From Clostridiales bacterium (GTDB lineage Bacteria > Bacillota > Clostridia > Christensenellales > Aristaeellaceae), in the NCBI GenBank assembly GCA_022787165.1, contig JALFVL010000026.1, forward strand, positions 1 to 64,000: 64,000 bases of DNA, read 5' to 3'. Made by a program: the position numbers and the translations under genes. Below the pieces are notes generated by a model, which ran no database searches, was not told where the DNA came from, and worked only from the letters and a program-made list of their open reading frames with translations. Shown piece after piece: positions 1-6,857 of the stretch; the first letter of the stretch is position 1, and the number at the start of each line of letters is the position of its first letter.

Positions 1-10
1 TTTACAGGAT

Positions 11-45
11 AAAGAAAAAAGAACCGCCGGAAACCTCCGGCGGTT
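11..45 (-). terminator. rplS intrinsic terminator
   Basis: A perfect 9-bp stem (arms 22-30 and 37-45, 6-nt loop) is followed on the minus strand by a T-rich tract (20 down to 11). It lies 10 bases past the rplS stop, so it ends that transcript. Confidence 0.85.
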
Positions 46-55
46 ATTCGCACAA

Positions 56-397
56 TTACCTCTCGCGAATCTTGGCGGCCTTGCCGGACAGATTACGCAG
101 ATAGTACAGCTTCGCACGGCGAACCTTGCCGCGGCGGAGCACCGTAATCTTGTCAAGACGCGGGGAATGCAGCGGGAAGGTACGCTCCACGCCGATGCCG
201 TAGGAAACACGGCGGAGGGTGAAGGTCTCGCGGACGCTGCCGTTGCGCTTTGCGATGCAGATGCCCTCGAACGCCTGAAGACGCTCGCGCTCGCCCTCAA
301 CGACCTTCACCATCACGCGGAGGGTATCGCCGACGTTGAACTTGGGAAGATCCTTCTTGAGCTGCTCGCTTTCGATCGCACGGATGATCTCACTCAT
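56..397 (-). CDS. rplS: 50S ribosomal protein L19
   Basis: This is ribosomal protein L19 of the large subunit, located at the 30S-50S interface. The 113-aa product is of normal length and carries the family blocks [30 protein letters not shown] and [14 protein letters not shown] start at the ATG at 397 (MSEIIRAIE) because a GGAGA ribosome site sits 8 bases upstream; an in-frame ATG at 430 would add 11 residues with no ribosome site. It is monocistronic here, with its own promoter and terminator, and lacks the usual rpsP-rimM-trmD neighbours within view. Confidence 0.97.
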   Translation of the reverse strand: MSEIIRAIESEQLKKDLPKFNVGDTLRVMVKVVEGERERLQAFEGICIAKRNGSVRETFTLRRVSYGIGVERTFPLHSPRLDKITVLRRGKVRRAKLYYLRNLSGKAAKIRER

Positions 398-479
398 GTG
401 TCGATTTCTCCTTTCCTCATAGACGTTCATGACCGGCGCGACTTTGCCGACAGCGGAACGCCCGTTTCATACGGGGTCT

Positions 480-509
480 ATTATAGCATTGACCCGTGCC
501 GTTTGGCAA
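480..509 (-). promoter_or_regulatory. rplS promoter
   Basis: Minus-strand -35 TTGCCA (509-504), 18-bp spacer, -10 TATAAT (485-480) with an extended TG motif. It lies about 80 bases upstream of the rplS start. A small CCCGT/ACGGG hairpin follows at the predicted transcript start. Confidence 0.75.
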
Positions 510-575
510 GAGAAATTTTTGGTTTTTTCATGGGTTTCGGGCAGCTTTTTGTCCCTTTCTCCGCCGCATATCCGC

Positions 576-1643
576 TCAGGACGCCTTTTCCTGCGTCCCG
601 GCGCGCTTTACGGCGAAGACCGCGTCATCCAGCTCGCCCGTGCGGCGGGCCACAATCGCCGCGGCGATGGCGGCGGAGGAAACGTTGGTCAGCGTGCGCA
701 TCATGTCGGAGATCGTGTTGATGGGCACCAGCAGCACGACCGCGCCGATGGGCAGGCCCACCGTGCCAAAGAGCGCGATGGCGGATACGACCGCGATGCC
801 CGGCACGCCGGCGCTGCCCACGGAGAGGAACCACGCCGTAAGCGCGAGCACGGCATACTGCTGGGGGCCCCACGAAAGCCCTGCGGCGTTTACATAGAAG
901 ACCGCCAGCAGCACGGGCCAGACTGCCGTGCAGCCGGGCATGCCGATGGTTGTGCCCAGCGAGGCCGTGAAGTCCGCGACGCGGTCGCTGACGCCCACGC
1001 GCTCGCGCAGGGCGGATATCGTCACAGGCAGCGTGCCGACGCTCGCCTGCGTCGTGAACGCCGTCACCTGCGCCGGGAAGATCTTGCGGAAGAAGCGCAC
1101 GGGGCTCAGCCTGGCCTGCGTGGCGACCAGCAGCGCCCCAAGCCCGTAGGTGAACACAAAGCAGACGCCGTAGATCACGGCGACCAGCAGCAGAAGCTGC
1201 CTGAGCGCCTCCCGGCTCGTCAGCAGGCTGCTTGCCGAGCCCGCGATCAGCGCGAGCACGGCATAGGGCGTCAGCTCCATGAAGAAATCCGTGACCGCGA
1301 AGACGATCTTGCGAAGCGCCTCCACGCCCCGGCAGAACGGCGCGACGGCCTCCGCCCCCTCCTGACGCTCGACAGCGAGGCAGGCGATGGACAGGGCCAG
1401 CGCGATGAGGATGATGCCCGGCACGTTGTTGCTCACGATGTCGCCCAGCACGTTGGACGGGAAGAGTCCGCGCAGGACCTCTGTGAACGGGCGCGTCGTC
1501 CCGGCATAGGCGGAGAGCGTGCTCTCCTCCAGCGTGTCAATCTGCGCAAAGACCGAGGAGGCCGTGTCGCCCAGGTGCATGCCAAGGCCCACGGCCAGGC
1601 TCAGCAGCACGGCCAGCGCCAGAATGATCTGTAGTTTCATCAT
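576..1643 (-). CDS. Cystine-type (TcyP-like) dicarboxylate/amino acid:cation symporter, N-terminally short
   Basis: This is a membrane symporter of the DAACS family, closest by recalled motifs to the L-cystine carrier TcyP. The blocks TTQASVGTLPVTI, SLGTTIGMPGCTAVWP, GLPIGAVVLLVP and NTISDMMRTLTNVS match the TcyP hairpin and substrate-binding segments. The product is about 355 aa, while TcyP is about 460 aa. The first hydrophobic segment aligns with TM3, so TM1-TM2 of the scaffold domain appear to be missing. The start is the ATG at 1643 or 1640, with GAGGG 5-8 bases upstream. It is the last gene of the unit with the secreted protein at 1712-2221 and the Cys/Met leader at 2478. The family is clear; the substrate is inferred. 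Confidence 0.8.
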   Translation of the reverse strand: MMKLQIILALAVLLSLAVGLGMHLGDTASSVFAQIDTLEESTLSAYAGTTRPFTEVLRGLFPSNVLGDIVSNNVPGIILIALALSIACLAVERQEGAEAVAPFCRGVEALRKIVFAVTDFFMELTPYAVLALIAGSASSLLTSREALRQLLLLVAVIYGVCFVFTYGLGALLVATQARLSPVRFFRKIFPAQVTAFTTQASVGTLPVTISALRERVGVSDRVADFTASLGTTIGMPGCTAVWPVLLAVFYVNAAGLSWGPQQYAVLALTAWFLSVGSAGVPGIAVVSAIALFGTVGLPIGAVVLLVPINTISDMMRTLTNVSSAAIAAAIVARRTGELDDAVFAVKRAGTQEKAS

Positions 1644-1711
1644 GAAAGCCCTCTTTTCTGTCAATCGCGGGCGGCGCAGCTCACACCATCCGTTTCAAAT
1701 CATCGTGTGTT

Positions 1712-2221
1712 TCAGCACAGCGGAACGACAACCGTTCCCTGTCCGCTCTCCGGCTCGGCCTTCGCGGGAGCGCTTTCCTCCGACGGCGCATAGCGCAGCT
1801 CGAGCCAGACCAGATCCTCGTCATTGGGCAGCTGCTCAAGCTTGTCGCCCGGGAAATAGGCATCCGCCGCGGCACGGGCGTCGGCGATCTTCTGACGGAT
1901 CTCCTCGTCCGTGATTCCGTCCGCCGTCCTGCGCTGGTTGGCGACCACCGCCGTCTTGATCGCAAGACGCACATATTCCGCCTTGGCGCTCTCCAGCTCA
2001 TCGAGATTTTCCACGCGGCTCTCCAGGTTCAGGTTGGGATCAAGCCTCGCCACGGCGGCATCCGCCTCGTCAAGGGCGGCGCGGCTCTCTTCGTCATAGC
2101 GCACCTGGCCGATCGCCTCGATGCTCGCCGAAGCGGTGCGGACTGCATAGGCCGCAGAGGCCGCGCTCAGGCCGGCAAGCGCCGCGGCGGCGGATAGCAG
2201 GATGATCGTCAGCTTCTTCAC
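1712..2221 (-). CDS. Secreted protein with a single surface-type helical module
   Basis: The 169-aa product starts at GTG (2221) with AAGGAGG 7 bases upstream. Residues 1-25 are a signal peptide with an Ala-rich cleavage region. Residues about 33-90 (from SIEAIGQVRYDEESRAALD) resemble the IG-x-V-x-Y-x-x-x-S helical modules found in repeats of clostridial surface proteins; that resemblance is by memory, not by search. The C-terminus is acidic and proline-rich and ends in a cysteine. It lies 69 bases upstream of the TcyP-like symporter and 200 bases downstream of the leader terminator, so it is probably co-transcribed with the symporter. The molecular function is unknown. Confidence 0.75.
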   Translation of the reverse strand: MKKLTIILLSAAAALAGLSAASAAYAVRTASASIEAIGQVRYDEESRAALDEADAAVARLDPNLNLESRVENLDELESAKAEYVRLAIKTAVVANQRRTADGITDEEIRQKIADARAAADAYFPGDKLEQLPNDEDLVWLELRYAPSEESAPAKAEPESGQGTVVVPLC

Positions 2222-2418
2222 AGAAATTCCTCCTTGTGTGCATCAAACGGAAGCGGAATCGGTGTCTCCGCCCGACAGCGGTCCGTCGCCCGAGTCGCAC
2301 CGGCGTGTCTCATCTGGCTTTCCTTCTTTCTTGAATCCGCCGGCATGACGCCGGCCTCATTTGTGTCCGTCCTTCCTGCCGTGCCGCGCAAAAGACGCTG
2401 CCCCGCAGGAAGATTTCC

Positions 2419-2461
2419 ATAAGAAAACGGGACGAAGTGCTTTGCATCGCCTCGTCCCGTT
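2419..2461 (-). terminator. Leader terminator (candidate attenuator)
   Basis: A perfect 10-bp stem (arms 2426-2435 and 2452-2461, 16-nt loop) is followed on the minus strand by TTTTCTTAT. It begins 17 bases after the stop codon of the 36-codon leader ORF and precedes the secreted protein and symporter genes. That is the arrangement of a transcription attenuator. Confidence 0.8.
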
Positions 2462-2477
2462 CTTCTCTCTTCAACGC

Positions 2478-2588
2478 TTATGCGCGTATGCCGCAGCGCA
2501 AAAAGACCTTCGGCAAAGACGGGAACCGAAAGCTGCACATACACATACACATACACATACACAGGGCCTTGTACGCCATCGCAGTCAT
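2478..2588 (-). CDS. 36-aa leader peptide with tandem Cys-Met codons
   Basis: This short ORF starts at ATG 2588 with GGGAGG nine bases upstream and encodes 36 residues beginning MTAMAYKAL. Codons 10-18 read Cys-Met-Cys-Met-Cys-Met-Cys-Met-Cys (TGT ATG four times, then TGC), and Cys32 follows near the end. It lies between a consensus promoter (2638-2665) and a strong terminator (2426-2461). The next genes are a secreted protein and a cystine-type symporter. I infer that ribosome stalling at the Cys/Met run governs termination. Leader peptides of this design are known for amino-acid operons; this one I do not recognise. Another reading is a standalone small protein or an sRNA. Confidence 0.65.
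   Translation of the reverse strand: MTAMAYKALCMCMCMCMCSFRFPSLPKVFLRCGIRA
2537..2563. repeat. Hexanucleotide tandem repeat inside the leader ORF
   Basis: Four and a half perfect copies of TGTATG (minus strand) form the Cys-Met codon run. The unit is six bases, so copy-number change would alter the number of Cys-Met pairs without changing frame. Confidence 0.9.
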
Positions 2589-2637
2589 GGTTTTCGTCCT
2601 CCCATCTTCGTTTATTTTTCCTATCGGATTTATAGGT

Positions 2638-2665
2638 ATTATAGTACACCAGACGCCGTTGTCAA
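2638..2665 (-). promoter_or_regulatory. Consensus promoter of the leader/symporter unit
   Basis: Minus-strand -35 TTGACA (2665-2660), 16-bp spacer, -10 TATAAT (2643-2638). Both boxes are perfect consensus. The predicted start is near 2631, about 43 bases before the leader ATG. Confidence 0.85.
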
Positions 2666-2702
2666 GTGCCAATTTCCAAATGCTTCTAAAAAGTCTCTGC
2701 GC

Positions 2703-2746
2703 GGCGCCGCCAGTCCGCGGGCGGCGCCAAAGGGGCCCAAGCCCCT
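2703..2746 (-). terminator. Paired GC-rich hairpins downstream of the orphan binding protein
   Basis: There are two hairpins: a 6-bp stem (2731-2746) and a 9-bp stem (2703-2711 with 2720-2728). A TTTTT run follows on the minus strand about nine bases later. It may be a weak terminator. The sequence also recalls part of repeat family A. Confidence 0.4.
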
Positions 2747-2784
2747 CTGGCCGCGACCTGCGCCGCTTTTCCGCCCGTCCCTGT

Positions 2785-3948
2785 TTACCTTGCCGCCTCC
2801 ATCATCCCCTCCAGCCCCGCGACGGCCGCCTGCGGGCTCTGTGCTCCGTCCAGCACGCGCCCCGCCGCCCCAGCGAAGAGGACGCGCAGCGTACCGCCGC
2901 CATCCATGAGCGGGAGCGCCGGGAGCCAGAAGGCGTCGTCCCGGTAGATGCCGCGTCCGCCCATGGCGAGCTGCGCCCCCGCGTCCCCGGCGAGAAAGCG
3001 CAGCGCGCTGAGCGCCAGCACGGTCTGCGCGCTGCGCTCGCTTTTGAAGACCGCCGCGCCGGTCAACTCGAATGCGTGAACGGGCACGCCCAGCGGCGTC
3101 GGGTAGGAGACCATCCGCAGCTCAAGCCCCGCGTCCGACACGGCCTGCGCGCTGCGTATTTCCTCCTCCGGCGTCCAGTCGATGAACAGCGCCGTCTCCC
3201 CGGCGAGGAAGCGGGAACGCGCCTCCTCCCGGCTGCCCGCGATGCTGATGAGCCCTCCCTGCGCCATGTCGCGCAGCCAGACAAGCCCCGTCAGCGCCGC
3301 TCCCGGGTCAAACGCACCGTCGCCTTGCAGCATCGCGCCGCCTCCGACCGCCTGCAAGAACGCCTCCAGCGCCGCGCCGTCATCCTCCAGCCAGATGTCC
3401 ACGGCGGTCTGATCGTGAATCGCGAATTCCTCCAGCAGCTGATTGAGCTCCGACGGATACCAGACCGGGTGCGCAACCGGGTCGAGCAGGTAGCCAAAGC
3501 CATGCGCGTTGACCAGCTCCGCGTTGACGGCCATCTCCCGGCAGCGGGCCGTGAGCGGCAGCATGAAGAGCGTCTCCTCCAAAACGCAGGTGTCCGTCAC
3601 CTCCGGCTCAATGCGCGCAAGCTCTTCCGTCTGTCCATCCAGCGCGAGCAGCAGCCCCTCCTGTGCCCAGGGCCTCGCCTCCTGCGGGGCGCAGATCGCC
3701 AGCTGCGGCGCGCGGTCATCGAGCACGAGCGCGCGCAGGTCGCCCTCCTCCCCGGCGTAAACGGCCGTCCAGTTCCCCTGCGGGAACGCCTCCTGAAGCA
3801 GCGCCACGATGCGCTCCGCCGTGTGACGCTCAAGCGCGTCCTGCGCGATGTACACGCGCATCTCCTCCTGCGCTGCCGCGCCGCTGAGCAGCGCCGTCAT
3901 CAGCAGCGCGGCAAGCGCCGCCATCCACGCAGCCATCCCTTTTTTCAC
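2785..3948 (-). CDS. Extracellular solute-binding protein, family-1 type (orphan)
   Basis: The 387-aa product starts at GTG 3948 with AGGAGGG upstream. An N-terminal signal peptide (residues 1-26, ending GAAAQ) has no lipobox cysteine. The body resembles ABC sugar-type binding proteins: an early RVYIAQDALERHTAERIVAL strand-helix, a central YPSELNQLLEEFA segment, and SRFLAGETALFIDWTPE, typical of the 'G-A-F' hinge region of this family. No permease or ATPase gene accompanies it, and the adjacent ABC operon belongs to a different (amino acid) class. It may serve a transporter encoded elsewhere or act as a sensor. The substrate is unknown. Confidence 0.7.
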   Translation of the reverse strand: MKKGMAAWMAALAALLMTALLSGAAAQEEMRVYIAQDALERHTAERIVALLQEAFPQGNWTAVYAGEEGDLRALVLDDRAPQLAICAPQEARPWAQEGLLLALDGQTEELARIEPEVTDTCVLEETLFMLPLTARCREMAVNAELVNAHGFGYLLDPVAHPVWYPSELNQLLEEFAIHDQTAVDIWLEDDGAALEAFLQAVGGGAMLQGDGAFDPGAALTGLVWLRDMAQGGLISIAGSREEARSRFLAGETALFIDWTPEEEIRSAQAVSDAGLELRMVSYPTPLGVPVHAFELTGAAVFKSERSAQTVLALSALRFLAGDAGAQLAMGGRGIYRDDAFWLPALPLMDGGGTLRVLFAGAAGRVLDGAQSPQAAVAGLEGMMEAAR

Positions 3949-4060
3949 GTCCCTGTCCCTCCTTCTCCTCGTGCTCCATATATATATGCGGAGCTGTCCC
4001 TTTCATGCGGGCAAACCGCATTTCTCCGCATCCGCAAAAGCGCCGCTTCACGACGGACAG

Positions 4061-4100
4061 GAAAACCGGCATTTCACCGATGATCCGCGTGAAATGCCGG
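4061..4100 (-). terminator. Terminator of the amino-acid ABC operon
   Basis: A perfect 12-bp stem (arms 4066-4077 and 4089-4100, 11-nt loop) is followed on the minus strand by TTTTCCTGT. It sits 28 bases past the ATPase stop. Confidence 0.85.
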
Positions 4101-4127
4101 TCAGGTCTGTTGTCGATTTCGGGGGAA

Positions 4128-4859
4128 TCAGAGCATGCTGCTCAGGAAGCTTTTCAGCCGCGCGGATTTCGGCGCGCCCAGCACCTCCTGCGGCGTGCCC
4201 TGCTCGCAGATCACGCCGCCGTCCATGAAGACGACCTGATGAGCGACCGCGCGGGCAAAGCCCATCTCGTGCGTGACGACGAGCATCGTCAGGCCCTCCT
4301 GCGCGAGGTTCTGCATGACGGCGAGCACCTCGCCAACCATCTCCGGGTCAAGCGCGCTCGTCGGCTCGTCAAAGAGAATGACCTCCGGATCCATCGCCAG
4401 CGCGCGGGCAATCGCGACGCGCTGCTTCTGTCCGCCGGAGAGCTGGCGCGGCATGGCGCTGACATAGGCGTCCATGCCGACCTTCTTAAGGTACTTGAGC
4501 GCGCTGCGCTCGCTCTCCTCGCGCGAACGCCTCAAGACCTTCATCTGCCCGGCCACGCAGTTGCCCAGCACATCCATGTTGCCAAAGAGATTGAACTGCT
4601 GAAACACCATGCCGACCCTGGCGTGGTAGCGCGGCAGGTTGACCCGGCCCTTGAGAATGTCCTCGCCGTGGTAGAGGATTTCGCCCGCGTCAGGCGTCTC
4701 CAGCAGGTTGATGCAGCGCAGCAGCGTCGATTTGCCCGAGCCGGAGGAGCCAATGATGCAGGTCACCTCGCCCTTCTTCGCGGCAAAATCGATGTCCCGC
4801 AGCACCTCGTGGCTGCCAAACGCCTTGCGCAAACCGCGAACCTCGATCACGCTTTCCAC
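4128..4859 (-). CDS. Polar amino-acid ABC transporter ATP-binding protein (GlnQ/HisP type)
   Basis: This cytoplasmic ATPase powers amino-acid uptake. The 243 aa include Walker [10 protein letters not shown] (about residue 37), the Q-loop [12 protein letters not shown] typical of the GlnQ/HisP branch, signature [15 protein letters not shown], Walker [15 protein letters not shown] and the H-loop VVTHEMGFA. It starts at GTG 4859 with AGGAGGAGGTGA upstream and overlaps the end of the permease gene by 13 bases, so the two are translationally coupled. It is the third gene of the binding protein-permease-ATPase operon. Confidence 0.93.
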   Translation of the reverse strand: MESVIEVRGLRKAFGSHEVLRDIDFAAKKGEVTCIIGSSGSGKSTLLRCINLLETPDAGEILYHGEDILKGRVNLPRYHARVGMVFQQFNLFGNMDVLGNCVAGQMKVLRRSREESERSALKYLKKVGMDAYVSAMPRQLSGGQKQRVAIARALAMDPEVILFDEPTSALDPEMVGEVLAVMQNLAQEGLTMLVVTHEMGFARAVAHQVVFMDGGVICEQGTPQEVLGAPKSARLKSFLSSML

Positions 4860-5689
4860 GACCGGCTCACCTCCTCCTCGTTTTCCCGGCTGACAACGAT
4901 CTCCGCGCGGCTGTCGCTCTGCGAGCCGTGAATGACGTAGTTGTCCGGACCGTCCATCCTGCGCTCCACCCAGCGCAGCACGCGGCTGACCGTCAGCGTC
5001 AGAATCAGGTAGATCACCGCGATGATGAAATAGACCTCAAAGTAGCGATAGTACGCGCCCGCCGCGCTCTTGGCCTGGAAGAACAGCTCCGAGACGGAGA
5101 TGACGTTGAGCACGGAGGAATCCTTGATGTTGACGATCAGCTCATTGCCCACGGAGGGCAGGATGTTGCGGATCGCCTGCGGCAGCACGACCGCCGTCAT
5201 CGTCTGCCAGTGGGTCATGCCGATGGCGTGCGCGGCCTCAAACTGGCCCTTGTCAATCGAGATGATGCCGCCGCGGATGATCTCCGCCATGTACGCGCCG
5301 GTGTTGATGGAGATGATGAAGATTGCGGCAAACGTCGTATCCATGTACATGCCCGCGTACTGCGCGCCGTAGTAGATGACGACCGCCTGCACGATCATCG
5401 GCGTGCCGCGGAAGACCTGGATATACGCGCCCAGCAGCATCTGCGCCAGATGCAGCAGCGTGCCGCGCGCGGCGCAGAGCGCGCCCTCCAGCGCGCCGTG
5501 GTGGCCGGGGCGCTCCGGCGCGGGCGAAAACGAGCGCACGATGGCGACCAGCAGTCCGATGACAAAGCCGAAGAGCGTGCCCGTCAGCGCGATGAGCAGG
5601 GTCATGCCCGTGCCGCGCAGGAAGAGCGTGCCATACTTCTGCAGCAGGAAGGCAACCCAGCCGAAGAAGGAAGTGCTTGCTGTTGGCAT
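4847..5689 (-). CDS. Polar amino-acid ABC transporter permease (HisM/GlnP type)
   Basis: This membrane subunit forms the transport channel. The N-terminal TM ([20 protein letters not shown]) is followed by [29 protein letters not shown] and the EAA loop [28 protein letters not shown] (quoted in parts: [14 protein letters not shown]), all diagnostic of the HisM/GlnP family. A hydrophilic insertion rich in Pro, Gly and His (about residues 50-80) after TM1 is longer than in most homologues. It overlaps the ATPase gene by 13 bases and follows the binding protein by 137 bases. Confidence 0.92.
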   Translation of the reverse strand: MPTASTSFFGWVAFLLQKYGTLFLRGTGMTLLIALTGTLFGFVIGLLVAIVRSFSPAPERPGHHGALEGALCAARGTLLHLAQMLLGAYIQVFRGTPMIVQAVVIYYGAQYAGMYMDTTFAAIFIISINTGAYMAEIIRGGIISIDKGQFEAAHAIGMTHWQTMTAVVLPQAIRNILPSVGNELIVNIKDSSVLNVISVSELFFQAKSAAGAYYRYFEVYFIIAVIYLILTLTVSRVLRWVERRMDGPDNYVIHGSQSDSRAEIVVSRENEEEVSRSWKA

Positions 5690-5790
5690 GTGATCTCCTC
5701 TCTCTTGGTGAAGAAAGGGCTGCCGGAGAGATTCCGACAGTCCGTAGGGAATCCTGAGTTGTGCAGAGCCTCCGGTTCGGCGGATTCAAA

Positions 5791-5813
5791 CCCGTCCGGA
5801 AGCGGAAGACGGG
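5791..5813 (-). terminator. Weak hairpin between binding protein and permease
   Basis: A 6-bp stem (5791-5796 with 5808-5813) is followed on the minus strand by TTTG only. It could cause partial termination or protect the 3' end of the binding-protein mRNA, favouring its excess over the permease. This is inference from position. Confidence 0.3.
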
Positions 5814-5826
5814 CTCACCGCGCCGG

Positions 5827-6627
5827 TTATTCGCTCAGCGGCTGCGCGGCAACCGCCGCGTCCATGATCGCGTTGCGCTCCTCGCTGGTGATTCCGGCGA
5901 GAATTTCGTTGATCTTCTCCTTGAGCTCGCTGCCCTGACGGATACCCACGGCGATTTCCGCGTCCTCCGGGGCAACCTCAAAGCCTTCGCCCTCAGCGAA
6001 GCTCAGGAAGGTCAGGTCGGGGTTCGAGCTCGTCGCGGAGACGGCGCCCGGCCGGTCGGCGATGTATCCGTCAATCGCGCCGGAGCTGACGGCGACGATC
6101 ATCGTCGGGAACGTATCCTGCGCGGGCATCTTGACGACGCCCGGAATCTGGTCGATCATCTCATAGTGGAACGTGCTCATCTGGCCGGTGATCTTCGCGC
6201 CCGCCAGGTCGGCAAGGCTCGTCGCCGCGGCAAACGGGCTGTCCTTGCGCACGACGACGGTCAGCTCCGTGACGTAGTAGGCATCGGTAAAGTCGATGGT
6301 CAGCTTGCGCTCCGCAGTCGGGCTCATGCCCGCGATGATCACGTCGATGTTGCCCGAGAGCAGGGCCGGGGTCAGACCATCCCACTCCGTCTTCACGATC
6401 TCCAGATCCATGCCCAGCCTGTCCGCGATGATTTTCGCGATGCGCACGTCATAGCCGTCCGCATAGCCGCCCGCGGCGATTGCCACGGCATCCTCGCTCG
6501 CCTCGCTCTGCGTCCAGTTGTAGGGCGCATAGTTGCATTCCATACCCACGCGAAGGGTCTGCGCCGCGCCCAGCGACGCCATGCAAGCCAGCGCAAGCGC
6601 CAGCAGAATCGTCATGAGTTTCTTCAT
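5827..6627 (-). CDS. Amino-acid ABC transporter substrate-binding protein (SBP_bac_3)
   Basis: This exported receptor captures an amino acid for the ABC transporter below it. The 266 aa begin with a signal peptide (residues 1-22), followed by LRVGMECNYAPYNWTQ, the classic family-3 opening strand, and YDVRIAKIIADRLGMDLEIV. NIDVIIAGMSPTAERKLTID is the hallmark 'D-x-I-x-A-G-M-x-x-T-x-x-R' block. Cys15 lies in ALAC, a poor lipobox, so anchoring is uncertain. The gene starts at ATG 6627 with AAAGGAGG upstream and is the first gene of the operon. The specific amino acid cannot be read from sequence. Confidence 0.93.
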   Translation of the reverse strand: MKKLMTILLALALACMASLGAAQTLRVGMECNYAPYNWTQSEASEDAVAIAAGGYADGYDVRIAKIIADRLGMDLEIVKTEWDGLTPALLSGNIDVIIAGMSPTAERKLTIDFTDAYYVTELTVVVRKDSPFAAATSLADLAGAKITGQMSTFHYEMIDQIPGVVKMPAQDTFPTMIVAVSSGAIDGYIADRPGAVSATSSNPDLTFLSFAEGEGFEVAPEDAEIAVGIRQGSELKEKINEILAGITSEERNAIMDAAVAAQPLSE

Positions 6628-6683
6628 GGGGAAATTCCTCCTTTGATGAGCGGCCCTGCCGCTCTCTTCTTTTGAACGCGATT

Positions 6684-6712
6684 ATCATACGCTCGAGCGG
6701 CGCGCAAGTCAA
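6684..6712 (-). promoter_or_regulatory. Promoter of the amino-acid ABC operon
   Basis: Minus-strand -35 TTGACT (6712-6707), 17-bp spacer, -10 TATGAT (6689-6684), about 57 bases upstream of the binding-protein start. Confidence 0.75.
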
Positions 6713-6793
6713 CAATAATTCAAAAATACAAATCAAATCCTCCATTTTTGTACAGGATCCAAATTACGCCTCCAAACTGCGCAGTTTGTCCCC

Positions 6794-6822
6794 TTGTCGG
6801 GGCGGGGAAAAAGGTGTATGAT
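6794..6822 (+). promoter_or_regulatory. Promoter of the amidohydrolase gene
   Basis: -35 TTGTCG (6794-6799), 17-bp spacer, -10 TATGAT (6817-6822), 35 bases before the start codon. It diverges from the ABC operon promoter. Confidence 0.6.
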
Positions 6823-6857
6823 TGAAAAAAACACAACACTCACAGGAGGTCATTTCG

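Noticed and set aside
419-481. ATAGAC/GTCTAT pairing as the base stem of an L19 leader regulatory RNA.
   Set aside because: The upstream half overlaps the -10 box of the promoter I assign, so it would not be in the transcript.
2537-2563. TGTATG repeat as a phase-variation switch.
   Set aside because: The unit is six bases, so slippage keeps the frame. It can change the number of Cys-Met pairs but not switch a gene on or off.
2218-2649. A 143-codon minus-strand frame that spans the leader region, with a stop overlapping the GTG start of the secreted protein (GTGA).
   Set aside because: It would run through the strong terminator hairpin, has no ribosome site at its start, and its translation is low-complexity and unlike a protein. 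The terminal GTGA overlap is probably chance; a 31-codon sub-frame from an internal ATG remains possible but unsupported.
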